This document shows, in pieces, positions 33,826-46,000 of a stretch of DNA of 52,030 nucleotides. The translations under genes and the position numbers were made by a program. The notes under the pieces were generated by a model. That model ran no database searches and was not told where the DNA came from. It saw only the letters and a list, made by a program, of their open reading frames with translations. The stretch's first letter is position 1; every line of letters starts with the position of its first letter. Source of the DNA: Rodentolepis nana. Taxonomy: Eukaryota; Platyhelminthes; Cestoda; Cyclophyllidea; Hymenolepididae. Location: assembly GCA_900617975.1 (NCBI GenBank), contig UZAE01012134.1, positions 1 through 52,030 on the forward strand, read 5' to 3'.

Positions 33826-36800
33826 CTGTGAACAGAATACACCCCGATGAGTGTCTAGCAAGATGGTTTGTGTAGTGGCTTGGCAGTAGATTATAAGTCG
33901 ACCGAAGAGTTTGAAAACATCAAAATACTTCGGTATAATCAACTACACATATACAATGAATTCCCTTTCAAATTATCGATTGCTTCAAAAATTACGAAAA
34001 AATGATGGAGCCCACAACAAAATCAACCTTTGAAGGGCTAATTTATGGCAAAATCAAAACTAAACTGACCGGATATAAGCAAAAGAAAGACCCCCCCCCC
34101 TCTAGTATTAACAGACGAACATTTCCAGATAGAATTAACTTACTCAGAAATGACCGGAGGTTGAGTTTTCAGCTGATTGACTTGTGTTGCGTGTGGAAGG
34201 GGAGGAAGAGTTTGAGTTTTGACAAAATCAAAGTTTTTCATGTAATTAGTCGAAGTGGTAGGATTAAGAGCATTAGTGTGAGAAGACGAGGTAGAAACAG
34301 GTAAATTCGAAGAGTTATTTCCGAAAGGCTGCTTCACCAAATGACTTGTAGATGGAGCGGCAGTGCTGTGAATAGTAGGTTTCAACGGATTGAAAAGTGG
34401 CTTGTCTTTGGCTGCGAGCAACTTAAAAGGAATACGAACCGGCTTGTTCATATTTTAACAAAGGCCAATTAAGTAAAAAAGAAAAAGTGCGACGATTTAG
34501 TCTTGTGCCACATTACAGGATGAACATTTGTTCAGCAGATACAAAGCACCAGAAACTGATTCGAAAATATCTCCTTACCAGGAAGCGTACAAGCCAAAGT
34601 TGAGAAAAAAACAATTACCTCAAGCTAAATAGTTACTCTTCGAACCAAGAGCTTTAAGAACACACCATAGCATAAATGATCAAATAATACACACAAGGAA
34701 CGACTAAGTGTAGGATCGGCTAGACAGTAGAATTGAATCTTTATGAAAAGATAAACAAAATTATAGATCTCCTAATTAGTAAGTTACACCATAGATGAAT
34801 AGCCAGAAAGCGTTCAAATTTTTGGCAACGAGACAGAACCTAAATTAGTAAAAAATACAACATTTCCTAAGTGTTGGTAGTAGACTACTAACAAAATGAG
34901 TTGAGATGGGATGACATATTAAGGGATTAAAACAATTATTAAAAGTATATCTAAATATATAGGAACTCATCTCACTCCAATGGCATCAAAACATTACAAA
35001 CAAGAACACCCTTTATGGTAAGATACACAACTTTCGATAACTTGACTTCTCGTTTCAAGCTTTATAGGACTCGTTTACTATTCTAACTTTTTCAATTATT
35101 AAAACTTGTAGGTTTTTTCGTCACTGCCTTGTAGAATGATATTTAAACTGAAAAACTCACTTTCTTCAACTTCTCCGCCTCCTGCTTCTTTGCAAGAGCC
35201 TCGGCATTGGCACGCACGGCAGCACGTCTCTCATTAGCAGCCTTCACTTTAGCCTTGTGTTCGAGAGCTTTGCGCTCTTGAGCCTCCCGCTGTCTCTCCT
35301 GCTTCTCAGCCATCTCCGCCAATAGACGCTCTCGTCTCTCCTTTTCCGCATTTCCTTTAGAAGAGAATATTGAATGCCCAGTTCTAGGCAAACGTCCACC
35401 AGTGGTCATAGTTGTACTGCCATGAATTGCAGTGCTTGCTCCATGAACTACTGACCCTCCACCAAAAGATTTCTCAGCTATAGCTAAAGATGAATTAAGG
35501 TAAAATTAGACCAAGACTAACTTGAAATGCACGAGCAAAATCAGAGTTGATGAAGAGAAGCAAGTTTGTTGAAACGAGAGAACAGCACAAGTGTGTAGCT
35601 TTTAATGAGGCAATGCATGTCTGTTGATTTAATAAAATCAACTTACACAAACGAGCTGTATTTGTCCATTGTTCTCTTAATATGCAGTGTACACCTACAT
35701 AGGTGAAAGCGTGATAAGTGTAGATTTTTCCAATATCGACTGGCTAAACAACTGATACATTTGCACAACCATGGGTAAACGTAAAAAACCAAGTTCTTTC
35801 CCTTGTCTTCAAATCAGGAAGGATTAAAGGAACTAAGATATTACAACAAGGATGAAAGAAATCAAACGCATCCTGTAAATTCTCAAACGGAATTTGGGAA
35901 AAATTGAAACCCCCTCAAGCCTCGCCAAACGTGCGATACATATGTCAAAATCGGAAAATTCCGCTAAAATCATTAATTAAATTCACAGAATACTTAGGGT
36001 ATTATCAAAGAAAACAGACCAAATCAACGAACAACGGCGTTTGAAGTTTAGCCCTTGGCAAAACAGAACTCCTGAGCTTGAACAAACAATAAGGAAAATT
36101 GGCCTAAATAAAGCGAAAATGAAACTGTCAGAGTAAACGTAGAGTTGGTTTCTTAGGCAATAACGAGGGGTTAGTGGCCAATAACATCAAACAGCTAGAT
36201 CCGTGCAAATAATTATAAAAAAGTTAAACTCAGCTTATTGACCTATTGCCATAGACCATACGATTTTGAGTGTTTAGTGAATTAGAGATTTATTTATTTA
36301 TTTCAAATGGCAGGCGTTATGAGAGGTATCATTAGCCCTTTAGTTGACTTCGCGCTTCACAGAGAGGAAAAGGAACACCAAAGTGGCAAAAAGTCGAGAG
36401 GGGGAACAGAATAATGATTCACAGGCGTAAAAGAGACAGACAGACACAAAGGTAGAAAAAAGGTGATGAGTACTGTGGAAGGGGTCGAATATGACATACA
36501 GTCTACTGTGGAATTATTCGAATTTGAAATGCGGTGGGGTCTTGGTAGTTTGAAGTGAGAAGTCAACTGCCGGTAAAAGACTTTTGTAGTTTGAAGTGAG
36601 AAGTCAACTGCCGGTAAAAGACTTTTTTAAGTATGGAGGAAGTGATCGAATAAGACATACAGTGGGGTGAAAGTGATCGAATATGACATACAATGGTGAT
36701 CATGGTTGTTTGAAGTCAGAAGTCGACTGCCGGTTTATTAGTAGACTATGAAATGCGGTGGGGTCTTGGTGGTTTGAAGTCAGAAGTCAACTGCCGATTA

Positions 36801-39800
36801 TTAGACTTTTTTGTCGTATGAGTATACGTTGCCCAGAGTGCACCACGTGAAGGTAATTCTAGAAATTTAAACCCGAGTCCAGTAACACAGCATAAACATA
36901 ATACAGATCAATATTATCACGTTTATTTAACAAAATTTTCAACATTGTCATGCCAGGTAATTTAGATCGTAAAAAAATTGCTACAAATAACATATTAAAG
37001 TGGTTTTTACGGTATAGCCATAAAATACATTAACTTTCCAAAAGTACAAGTGATCTAACTTACTAGGACAGTTAGTTTTGCTGATTCCTTGAAGATTATT
37101 ATTAAACCTTGACATAGTTGGCGGTCGCTGGATAGATCCAAGACTAAAGTTGGAGCTCGACATGGGTTTAGAGGATTTCATTCCACTGACAAAATTATTA
37201 CTCATTTTTGCAGCTGTCAAGTTTGCACTTGTATTATTTGCAGCAAGAACATTCTTGATCTTCCCAACTTTCACAGGTTGAGATTGAAATGACGTCTTTG
37301 GAGCATTGGTCTGTGTCGTTACAGGAGTCGGAGCAGTCACTTTGGATGCTGTCATCCAACCAAGCCTTGAGAGCCAATTCGACTTAGATGTTGACCAAGG
37401 TGTACTGTGTTGCTGCGGTACACTGGGAGTCGACGCAACGAAAGGGAAGATGGATTTCACTAAAGGTGGCTTGTTACTGCTTACAATGCTACTAGTAGCA
37501 ACTGCATCACCATGAGAAGGTACATCCACCGGAGAAATTGAAGGAACTTCAATGGGGGTTTCAGCTGGAGTTTCTAACCTTTGAACCACCCGATCCTCTT
37601 CCTCATCCTCAGTCATAATTTCTGAAATGGCAGCCTCCTGATTAATAGCCCCTTTTAATACTTCAGTATTATCCTCTACGGTATGGGGGATCTCATTAGT
37701 AACCGAAATCTGAATTTCTGCATTTGCATCGGGAGATTTGAGACTCTTGCTCTGTAAAAAGAAAAATCAAAGCACGATTATAAAATATCAACAGAGGATA
37801 ACGGAAATAAAACCAAATAATCTAACCGTTTTGGACGGATCACCCGTGAATCCTCTTTCTCGTTGGAAAGACGTCTCAACACGGCCAGACTTACTCTAAA
37901 GGTAAAATTTGAATTATTGTCAAGATTAGCAAAAGAGAAAAAATACTAACATCTTTGGACACCCTTCTTAGGGAACCACTTGATTTTTGGAACACAGAAT
38001 CCGCAACGCTTCGATTATCCTATAAATACGAAAATTAATGAACAAGTGGAAGGGGCTGGGGATGTTTATTCAGTAAAAAGAACGCGATATACCATTTTGG
38101 ATGAACGGCCCAGGGAGCCATTTTGCGATTGGTGTAAGGATTCAGCAACGATCTGATTATCCTACAAACGGTACAAGAATCTTAAAATAACGTACTCAAG
38201 AGAGCTAAGCTGTTAAAATAATGGTAACTAATAGCTTCATGCTTTCGTGGATGTTATCAACCTACTAGATTGATTAATTCAACTAAAGGTTCTGGAAAGT
38301 GGAAATGAATACTCTTTGGAACCTTAACATACCAAACGCTGAAGAAAAAAGCAAACGAAAACGCATGGGATGAAAATTTCCCCTAATTTCTAGAGCTTGC
38401 AGGAAGATTCAACCCTTGGTTGCCATGTTTAGATGCTTTTGCAGGAAATAATTCAAAATGATTTGTTGTGGATAAGAGGATATTACGAATACCGATAAAA
38501 ATAAGAATAGACTATTTTGAACAACTTTCGTAAAGACCTACTTTCAGGATATACATATTGGAGAGCTTACCCATTTTATAATTAGGGATGAAATGGAGAC
38601 AAATATGTATAAGAAACATACCGTTTTAACTGATTTTCGTAAGGAACAGTTTTCTTGGAGTGAAGAGGATTGGACAGCACACTATAGCAACAATTAAAAG
38701 GAGAAAAAGGATGAAAAAAGAATGAAATGCCTGCTATAGGAAAAGAAAAGGGATGGTCATACCGTGTTAGAAGCCTTCGGCAAGGATTTATCTTTAGAAT
38801 TTGATACAGACCGGACATGACTGCTTTCTCTCTGCAAAGTTTCAGCATGTTTACTTTGAAAATAAAATGGGCAAACAAAACTCAATCCACACAAGTTCTT
38901 ACTTTAAAAGACATTTCCGAATCCCCACTTTTACGTTGAGACACAGATACAACTGGAGGATCCTTAAAACAGAAATGGAATTAAGACGATTATTGAGGAC
39001 AATGACATAGCTAACTCAAAATGTTTTCACCTTCAATGATAATTTATTCAAAGACTCCGTTCTACTATTTTGAGATCGGGAAGGCTGGAAGCGTCCCTTC
39101 TTAACAGGCGGTGGCGATTGAATATCATCGGATGTTACGGAAAACGTCTAAAATATAAAAAACGAAGTAATATAACCAAATAGGAAGAGAAACTAATCCT
39201 TAGACACCTTTAAGAAACTATAGCAAATTTCAATCCAATAAAGAGCAAGAGAAACATGATGGAGACAAGAATAATTCGAAAGGCTCGAGCGGATCAAAAA
39301 GAATTCAATATATTTTAATTTCGTGAATCTTAAAGAATGATACCTTAGCCGACAAAAGGATAATCATAAAAAAGGCTTGAAAATAAAAGCTAACAAGACC
39401 TAAACATAGGCAAATAACGAACTTCCAGGACAAAGACTACAAGCTACTCAACCATTATTAGAAAGACTGCCCTAGAATTTAACTTTAAACATAGGAACCT
39501 ACCTTTTCCTTTACTGGTTGCGGAGTTAAATTTATTGATTTCGTTGTATTTACCAACAAGGTGCTTTGATCTAAATCAACAGGTTTTGAAGAGGACCTGG
39601 AGTTATTTGAAGTAGGTCTGACATACGTCGCATTTAGCTCCTTATGAGCTGCAGGACTAGACACTTCCTCTGGAATTGAATAGATCTCAGAAACTGTCGT
39701 CCCTATAGACTTAAAACAGAAAAGGGAATCATAGGAGGTTAACAAAAAGGTAATGTTTTCTAATCATACAAAATCTTAATTGCGAGCCATAACTAACCGA

Positions 39801-40079
39801 AAAAACCCTTGAATTTGAGAGCTTTGGTCTCTTTGACTTTTTCGAAAGGGCACTAGATCGATTTGACTGTCTAGAAGGTCTGGTTTTTCTCTTTGTACCC
39901 TTTGGCAAGCATGCATCTTGTTTTATTAACTCCAAATTACAAGGAATGACAAAATCGGGAATAAGACTCTGAAGCTTCTGGATTAACCTCGAAAATGATT
40001 TAGAAGCTTGGGAATCTGAATCCGAGGAGAGTGTCTCCAATTTTCGCATGAGCTGCTTGCAGCTTTCATCCTCATTCAT
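32741..40079 (-). CDS. INCENP: INCENP, scaffold of the chromosomal passenger complex
   Basis: Thirteen exons give 864 aa: 39798-40079, 39503-39709, 39031-39147, 38903-38962, 38763-38831, 38093-38161, 37951-38019, 37827-37895, 37064-37751, 35161-35483, 34144-34442, 33055-33161, 32741-32976. All borders are GT-AG; the exon lengths sum to 2595 nt in one frame. INCENP binds survivin/borealin through its N-terminus and activates Aurora kinase through its C-terminal IN-box. The IN-box is clear: NSDSEDE then RRPIPSWAR (W783, family PIPTWAR), the DADLF segment, and RQRGSSVVWISP (S835-S836 match the Aurora-phosphorylated TSS motif). Residues 589-651 are a charged helix (EKERRERLLAEMAEKQERQR), far shorter than the ~200-residue helix of vertebrates. 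The rest is Ser/Pro-rich and probably disordered. Residues 223-314 come from four equal 23-codon exons. An in-frame stop lies upstream of the chosen ATG. A 570-bp SINE array sits in intron 9. Confidence 0.92.
33569..33820. repeat. two (TA)n microsatellites in an INCENP intron
   Basis: TA tracts at about 33569-33592 and 33787-33820, separated by ~195 bp of ordinary sequence, in the intron between INCENP exons 11 and 12. Confidence 0.9.
36290..36858 (-). repeat. SINE-like copy with internally amplified head, in INCENP intron
   Basis: Reverse-orientation family member about 570 bp long instead of ~320. The block GTTTGAAGT(C/G)AGAAGTC(A/G)ACTGCCG appears four times (near 36550, 36590, 36708 and 36772), and the GATCGAATATGACATACA block three times. 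This indicates internal duplications or stacked partial copies. Same strand as INCENP. Confidence 0.8.
37827..38831 (-). repeat. four tandem 69-nt exons within INCENP
   Basis: Exons 38763-38831, 38093-38161, 37951-38019 and 37827-37895 are each exactly 69 nt, phase 0 at both ends. Peptides start RESSHVRSVSNSK, DNQIVAESLHQSQ, DNRSVADSVFQKS and SKSGRVETSFQRE. The middle two are clearly alike (DN..VA-S..Q...GSL-R-SK). Any subset can be skipped without a frameshift. Confidence 0.8.
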
Positions 40080-40511
40080 CTTAAAATCAATTTTAAAATT
40101 TGTGACTTAGAATACGCATTGTCGATGCATTAAAATAATATGCACCAATGGGCTTGTAAAATTTAAATAAATTTGTTTAAAGGATTTGCAATAGTCTATT
40201 TTACATTTTTGATATTTTTATGGAGATTTTTTACTTTTTATTTACTCCATATTGTATTCTTCTACCATATCCGTTTATTATTAATAATCGGTTATTGTTA
40301 CTATAAGGCATTGTTTGATTTTATGAAAAGAATTATAACTAATGGTTTCTAAGTAGGCTTTATAATACCAGATGCAATTGTATTACACTTCAAGTTACTA
40401 TTTTTTTATCTCTGTGACATTTTATTTGGGATAATTAAGCATAAACCTATAACTGACATTCTTTTACTGATACTAGTTTATTTTTTTCAACAATGAATTC
40501 ATATTCAATTA

Positions 40512-40752
40512 AAATCATATCCACCACTTTATCGCTAAATTAATTTTTTTATGCTTTACAAGAAAAGAAGGGATAATTTTAACATTTAATTCTGAAAAAC
40601 AGTTGGTGGCAGATATTAGTGAACATGAGGTAATTGCGGAATCGCATTCCTCACCAATTAGAAAGCAAATCGATGATACTTTAATCAAAATGATTTCCAA
40701 TAGTCAATTTCTACGCGAGCTTCCTCCACATAACTCAGAACGAACAGGTGAT
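40512..40752 (+). CDS. orphan exon-like ORF upstream of INCENP
   Basis: A plus-strand open frame runs about 240 nt to TAA at 40752, with a donor-like ACAG|GTGATT at the end. It encodes coding-looking sequence including EKQLVADISEHEVIAESHSS and KMISNSQFLRELPPHNSERT. No family recognised, and no start exon or partner exon found. It could be an exon of a plus-strand gene divergent from INCENP, or a relic. Confidence 0.3.
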
Positions 40753-42853
40753 TAAAATACGAGTAAAGTATCACTTCAGTTCCCGAAGTACCATGTCAAC
40801 TCTAAAACACCATGGAACTAGAATACAATCGTGGCTCTGTTTACATCATTTTTTGTTCCCTGCCTTTATCAAGTCTATGCTTTTATTTATCGTTAACCGT
40901 TTAATGTCATCTCATATTCTATATTACGAAACATTTTGTGTCGAAAAGATTTTTTCTGAACAGATTAGCATAATCATTTTTAGATATAAAATATTTATTT
41001 ATACCATTTATGCGCACTGGGTTTGCATAACTTTTTGAAGAGTTATTCATATTTCAAATATGCATATACCTTGGGTAATAGTGTTATAATCAATTATTAG
41101 TCAACTCAAACCACCACGCCTATTCAATCTGTTTGGCCAAATTTTTTTTCTAAGCTGGAAAGATTCTTGGTACAATCAATGAACTTCAAATGCAGTAGAG
41201 AAAATTACATTCATAAATGTAAAACTTATGTAAGATGAATGATACACATTTTACTAAGCTGAACTAATTCAATGTGAAATTAATTAGATCACAACGCAAG
41301 TGGAAAGACGGAAGAGTGATTGCAGATGAATCAAATTTCATTTATTTTCCTAAAATGACTAAATGCGTTAATGTAGCAAATGTCCTCATTTATTGTGATA
41401 CATTTGAAATCGGAAAATGATGGTGGTGAATTAATGAAGAGAAAAGTAGAAAGAGAAAGCAATAGCGTTCCGCACCTATGAAGATGACTTCATGTTGTAT
41501 AGACACTCGCCAATCTAAAATACAAAGAAAGGGTTTAAAGAAAATTACTCGAAATTTCACACGGAGGTAGTAGGACGCAAGCAACTTTTACAAAAAAAAT
41601 TGGGGATAATTTTGGAATCAAATAAAAAAACAAACAGAGGGATACTTTCGGTTTCCTTGTTGCAGCTGCTGTAGCTTAGCTAATTTTGGAATCAATGGAG
41701 TGGGAGCTATATCGCATTATAGTTGAGAGGAACTGAAAGCCTCATTTGCAATAAGATTAATGTTTACCACTTGGTAACCAAATATAATGATCAAAATGGA
41801 ATTGGAAGGCTTAACGAGAGATCCAAAACACAATTCACTTTACCACATTAAAATGAAATTTCTTTCTCAAACCTTGGATTAACCTTGTACGAAAAATGGA
41901 ATGCCTTGTCTTTCATAGAAAGTGTTAATCAATGAAACTGTACCTGCTATGATCTGCCATGTGTGTGTAATCTAATCGAGAAATTCAAATGAGCAAATAA
42001 CGATTTTGGGTTCAGTTCTCTCCAGGCAGTCATAATATTATCCAAAGTTTTATTGAGAGGCAAGAAATCGAAATGAATTTGCTCGAAGTGTCATTTGTTC
42101 AGCATTGTCACATTCATGTGAAATAGACTCAGAATGCGGACCGATGGTGAGGTGGAGTATGGGAGGTTAGTGGGATCATTGCTCTATATTTGGATATTTG
42201 CTAAAGTTCATGACTCTAGGTATATGTATATGACAATGCCTTAATTTCACGAACTAAAAAGTGAAAATACTTCCCAAGCAAATTTTCTCTCTCACCTTGG
42301 TATTGTTATTTATAAAAGTAACTTAGGGTCAATGACTCCTTTAGCTGCATCTATTCGACTCATATTGGAACAAGGAAGCGTAGATTGAAAAGAGGCGATT
42401 ACGGTATCGTAATACGCGAACATACCCATGATCTTCTCCACTAAAATTGAAAGATTTATCATTAACAACATCTTTTAACCAAGGTAACAAAGTGAAAGGT
42501 TTTAAAATACGCTAAATTATAGGTCTCTTGATATTGGTCAATTTAAGAGTTAAAATAAAACCAGTATAATAGTCTATGCTCAAAAGAGAGTATGCATGCG
42601 AAGATCGAGTATGGAGCAAGCTAGGCACCCACATAGGTGTCACTCAGCCAATCAGCAACCAGTAACCATACAGATCAATTCAGAGCAGCGTTAACTGTAC
42701 TTAACTACCAAGCAAGTTAAAGCTTAGATAATTTTGGAACAATTTATGGATGAAAATTGCCGAGAGCTGAAACTATTTTGAAAGAGTTATTTCTTTTCCA
42801 TTTTTCCATTCTTTTTTTTAAATTCAAATGGCTCGTTAAATGGCAATTAATTA
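40753..42853. other. intergenic, no recognised gene
   Basis: AT-rich with short overlapping ORFs. A CAGCCAATCAG CCAAT-box motif occurs near 42646. No repeats of the SINE family were seen. Confidence 0.4.
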
Positions 42854-42859
42854 TTTATT
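42854..42859 (-). promoter_or_regulatory. polyadenylation signal of the guanylate cyclase gene
   Basis: AATAAA on the minus strand about 165 nt after the stop codon. Confidence 0.5.
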
Positions 42860-43024
42860 TCCGGATTTGAATCAACTTAATCCTGTTTGAAAAATTTAGT
42901 CTTGCAATAATTATTTGCTTTCATTGCCAAAATTTAGAAAGAAAATGTGAAAGTAATAATTTTAACAAAATATAAGATCCCATTTTGACGACAATATGAA
43001 GATGTCTGGTACAATAGAAGTCTC

Positions 43025-46000
43025 TTACTCCGTCAGTGATGGCGGTTCAGGCAATGCCTTGCGGAAATCTTTGTAACTCGTAAGCCAGTAGGTAGTAGTT
43101 TTTATGCCACCCTCAAACTCAAGGGGTCCTCTATATTCAGTATGATAACCACCAAGAAAGTCCAAAACTTGCTTCGTTTGGAGACTGATGTGAATTCGAA
43201 ATGCTGTAAGGAAAAAAAGCCGGCTGTCATGGTTGATTAATGAGTTATTATGAAAATAGCAAACCGGTTGTGTAGAATACACTAGCAGATGCACAAAACA
43301 TCAGCACAACTGAATACAAATTGCAAGGGTCTTTAAGTTCAAGATGAAAATAGAACCCACCCTTTCCAGAGGATTCCATCTTGAGAGCCTGTTGAACGGT
43401 GTCACCAAAGAGACAGTAGCGAGGCATTGTGAGTCCAACAACACCAGCTACACAGGGTCCTATGAGAAATTCCACCTTCAGTTAGGCGTTAAACTATCTC
43501 TCTTATTACTTAGTGGAAATAATATCTCGTATGCTTAGTGTGAATTAGGAAGATATGCTTTTAAAACGGTATCTTTTGTGCTTATATTTGCAGAAATGGT
43601 CTAAAATGATGGCTTTCGAATGATACCAAATACTTAAAATTACGAATTTTAGGATACTGTAAATGAAATGAGTTAAGTGGACAATGGTAATTCAGCTTTA
43701 CATTCACTTGCTCCAATAGTGGCATGAGCAAAATTCCATCCTTACCTTTTCGCTACCGCTTCGACTAGTAAGTCAATGGCGCAGTTATCGAAGCCAACAG
43801 TTGATGATTTAACAAGACAGGAATCTTCCTTTTGATGACAATGCCAATCAACTTTCTCGCCTAGTCTTCCAGCTTATCACTCCTAAGACATGAACTTTAG
43901 GAATACTTTTTGAATAGCATGGAAATCTTGGGACCCACCAGTATGGAGACCAATGCGCAGTCGAAGTGGAACATGGGGCAAATGCTTGATAGTGAAATTG
44001 GCACAGGCACAGAGCAATTCCAATGCTGTCATAGCCACTTCACCAGCATGTCGTCGATTATTTCGAATGGGGAGTCCTGAAACAACCATGTAGGCGTCGC
44101 CAATCGTCTCCACCTTATACACATCGTAGTTCGCAATAATTCTGTCAAAAATCGTGTAGAGATCATTAAGGAAGTCGACAACTTGTAGAGGTGTTGACAT
44201 AGCCGAGATAGTTGTGAAACCGACAATGTCACTGAAGTAAATTGAGACCTCATCGTACATCTCAGGAGCGACGGCAATTCCTGCTTTTAATGACTCAGCA
44301 ACAACTCTTAAAGGGAACCAAAAGTCAGTATAACTTGTGAGACCTACGGAGGAAGCAATTCATGAATAAGTAGTTCTTTCTTTCTCCTCTCCTCTTCTAG
44401 TTCTTTCATCCTCTGTTGAACGATCTCCTCCAGACATGTTGAGTACTTCTCAGTCATCTTGGTTATATGTTCCATAATACTGATTTTTCTATGAGAAGTT
44501 TGGAAAAAAATGTACTTAAACTTACTTGCCCATTGTCATATATTCTATTTGATCACTTAGTTCACCAAATGTTGGACGAAGTGTAGGATTCTCCATCCAG
44601 GAGCGTTCAAGGATATTTTTGTATGCAGGTGGGACATCTTTACCATAGAAATGGTTAAACTGAAACAGGATTTTAGAGTAATCGAATATGACAAACAAAT
44701 TAAAATGAATGAGCTACTTAAAATGTCAGGGATTGAGCATGATCGACACTTCTAAGGTATCTGCATTGCAAACAATCGAAACTGGTGAGAACTCCTTGAG
44801 CGAACGATTGCGAGTTCGCATTGTCTCTACCATCGTGTTCAAAACTCATCAATCTACTCATATCACGCCACCCTCCCCCCCCCCCCCCCTCCTGAATGAA
44901 TGTTGTAGGCCTAGACCTCGACTACATTCACCCACGAATCTATCATGGTTTGCCTTCTCAATGTGTGCGGTAGGTTGTATGGAGTTAGACTGATGGTAAT
45001 TCAGGAAACATTCGCAAGTTATTGTTCGCTTGATAAACTGTCTCAACCCCCTATTAACAAATGAAACTCGGATGAAAACATAACCATCTCCATTTTTTAA
45101 CATTCTAATCGCCATTACCTTGACCCCAGTGTCCAAATTGAACTTTCTACAGCCATTTTAATTACAAGAGCGAAATTAGTGTTTATAAACATATGACTAT
45201 TCGCTTTTATACCTTAACCCTCGTAAAATCCAATTCTGGTTCACAACTCAAATACTACAGACCCATCTCTTAACTAGCCATCACGAGTTTCTGCCTCGGC
45301 ACCCACGCACTTGATTCATTTCCAGTCTTAGCAAAAGCCGGAGATGCTAGACTTCTACCAGTAAATTGACCGCAAAAAAATCTCCTGGCAACACAACGTA
45401 CTCTTGGACGAAATGGTGGCGTTTCACGAGCTTTAACACGGGAGATGATAACATCAGGTGTGAGTTCTTCAATTCCAAATGGTTTGCACTGATAGAAGAC
45501 AGTGTGAATGATAATTGCAAAGGCGTAGACGTCACCTGGTCTTGAATAATTTCCAGTCTTATCCCCATTTCGCAGTAGCTCAGGCGCTAACCATATTTCA
45601 TCTAAAATAATAATTAAACGAGACATCAGTTTTAATTATCTTCAGTTAATGGATGTAAAGAATTATAGCATTGATGCCTTCTGGTTTTTGAGATGGCAAG
45701 CTGCCAGTGAGGACATGGATGTTTGGAATTCCAAAGTCGGTAATTTTTAAGACCCATCGGCTGCCGACAACACAATTTGTTGCCTTCAGTCTCCCATGGA
45801 CCTTAACGCTGGATTTGTGCAGAAACTCCATACCCTGAAATTAGTATTTAGAAGGGATCACTGCGTAGTCGAAGTCCATTTAAGGATGGGGGGAGATCTT
45901 TTAAGTGGCTTACATGAACGAAGTCCGTTAGAAGGGACAGTTTAATTGGCCAATCAAAGTTAATACTCTTGTTTGCAATTATGTCCTAAAAGGGCGCAAC

